Below are positions 12,880 to 13,716 of a stretch of 13,716 bases of DNA, piece after piece (position 1 is the first letter of the stretch; each line of letters starts with the position of its first letter). The notes under the pieces were generated by a model. That model searched no databases, was not told the origin of the DNA, and saw only the letters and a program-made list of their open reading frames with translations. Origin of the DNA: Streptomyces lilacinus (GTDB lineage: Bacteria > Actinomycetota > Actinomycetes > Streptomycetales > Streptomycetaceae); contig KL569389.1 of NCBI GenBank assembly GCA_000715685.1, positions 42,932 through 56,647 of the forward strand, written 5' to 3'. A program made the translations under genes and the position numbers.

Positions 12880-13645
12880 TCCCGAGGGCCAGGTCCCGGG
12901 CGGCCTCGGCCTCGCGGCGGAAGAGCCGGAACCACATGAAGACGACGAAGCCGGCGAAGACGAACCACTCACCGGTGTAGCCGAGGTTCTGGAACGCCTT
13001 GAGGTCCAGGCCGCTGTTCGGGGCGGCGGCCGGGGGGACGGCGGCCAGAGGGGCGGACGCCTGGGAGACGGTGATCCACGCGTCGTACACCGGGTACGGC
13101 ACGACGTTCACCAGCGAGGCGGCACTGATCACGGCGAGCTGTCCCGCGGGCAGCCCGCCGGAGGAGCGGACGCCCTTCGACGACGGGCTCTCGGAGGACT
13201 GCAGGGCACCGGTCACGGTGACCTCGCCGGCCGGCGGGGCCGGCACCCCGGCGGCGTCGGCCCGCGAGGCGGCGTCGCCGGGCAGCCAGCCCCGGACGAC
13301 TGGCAGGGCCTTGCCGCCGTCGGTGCGCAGCATGGTGAGGACGTAGAAGCCCCTGCGATCCTCAAGATCGCGGTCGGGTACGAGGAGTTGGTGCTCGGTG
13401 TCGTAGCGTCCGGTCGCGGTGGCCCGGCGGCCGGAGGTCTCGGTGGTCACGGGCAGCAGGTCGCGCAGTGGCGCGGCGTCGGCCACCCGGGCGTCGTCGG
13501 CCTGACTCTGCTGCTCGCGGTGCGAGTCGACGCGCGATTCGAAACGGCTGAGCTGCCAGCTGCCCATGAACAGGCACACCGGGATGGCCAGCACGACGAA
13601 CACGTTGATCCCCCACCAGCGGGGGGTCAGCAGGAACCGATACAC
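12812..13645 (-). CDS. SURF1-family cytochrome oxidase biogenesis protein
   Basis: A 277-residue membrane protein beginning (M)YRFLLTPRWWGINVF. Transmembrane helices lie at about 11-29, ending in the family motif GSWQLSRF, and at about 226-243 (GEWFVFAGFVVFMWFRLF). The long outside domain between them contains RRGFYVLTMLR and PVVRGWLP, the latter a SURF1 landmark. SURF1 assists haem insertion and assembly of the aa3-type cytochrome c oxidase. GTG 13645 is chosen because homologues start just before YRFL; the ribosome site is weak. The frame upstream of it runs into the adapter. The C-terminal tail (QPDGPDGAQRKRSPAEAA) is charged and disordered, and its codons overlap the peptidase gene tail-to-tail. 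Confidence 0.9.
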   Translation of the reverse strand: MYRFLLTPRWWGINVFVVLAIPVCLFMGSWQLSRFESRVDSHREQQSQADDARVADAAPLRDLLPVTTETSGRRATATGRYDTEHQLLVPDRDLEDRRGFYVLTMLRTDGGKALPVVRGWLPGDAASRADAAGVPAPPAGEVTVTGALQSSESPSSKGVRSSGGLPAGQLAVISAASLVNVVPYPVYDAWITVSQASAPLAAVPPAAAPNSGLDLKAFQNLGYTGEWFVFAGFVVFMWFRLFRREAEAARDLALGITPDQPDGPDGAQRKRSPAEAA

Positions 13646-13694
13646 ACCACCACGGTACGGGCACCGCGCCGACGCCGGTCCGCCGGGGCGGCGC

Positions 13695-13716
13695 CTGTCT
13701 CTTATACACATCTCTG
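13695..13716 (-). other. Tn5/Nextera mosaic-end adapter at contig end
   Basis: Bases 13695-13713 are the exact reverse complement of the 19-bp Tn5 mosaic end, followed by CTG. With the copy at 1-21 this frames the whole contig in library sequence. The extra AG/CTG beyond each mosaic end equals the start of another mosaic end, which suggests end-to-end mosaic-end concatemers. The 49 bases between it and the SURF1 start are truncated upstream DNA. Confidence 0.95.

Overview
The window looks like a draft-assembly contig from a Streptomyces (or very close) actinomycete. The DNA is very GC-rich with G/C-ending codons, and it carries a WhiB-family regulator identical in layout to WblA. The order ArsA-type ATPase pair / wblA / bifunctional penicillin-binding protein / YqeY / metallophosphoesterase is, from memory, the conserved wblA neighbourhood of Streptomyces (around SCO3577-SCO3582 in S. 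coelicolor). Both ends of the window are Tn5/Nextera mosaic-end sequence, and a collapsed mosaic-end palindrome sits inside at 6873-6895. Those bases are library adapter, not genome, and they break one gene.

Layout. 24-1803 (+): the tail of one ArsA/GET3-family ATPase, then a complete second one with an unusually long disordered insert. 2061-2396 (-): wblA. 2397-2781: a control region with an AdpA-consensus site, a 16-bp perfect palindrome and three evenly spaced dyads. 2782 onward (+): a class A penicillin-binding protein whose frame has no stop before its strong terminator (5023-5071), so it runs on across the antisense yqeY gene. 5085-5171: a 19-bp tandem array grown from the 3' end of yqeY (5161-5625, -). 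5813-6739 (+): a membrane-anchored metallophosphoesterase. 6778-7564 (+): a Pr6Pr-type six-helix membrane protein split by the adapter. 7611-7684 (+): tRNA-Pro(CGG), followed by five consecutive inverted repeats.

8074-9150 (-) holds three small secreted, four-cysteine proteins, two of them near-identical tandem paralogues. A roughly 470-base non-coding stretch follows, with three heptamers at 11-bp spacing. 9624-10808 (-) is a TetX-like FAD monooxygenase. 11026-12879 (+) is an S9-family peptidase, overlapping tail-to-tail with a SURF1-family gene (12812-13645, -).

The left part and the right end look like core genome. There, five genes have a -10-like hexamer 6-7 bases before the ATG, as expected of leaderless transcripts. 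The stretch from the tRNA to about 10.8 kb looks accessory: it lies next to a tRNA, is visibly less GC-rich in places, holds lineage-type secreted proteins, and its genes use clear Shine-Dalgarno sites. No complete new defence or biosynthetic system is visible. The best leads are the four-cysteine secreted cluster, the stop-less PBP gene and the iterated control region between wblA and the PBP.
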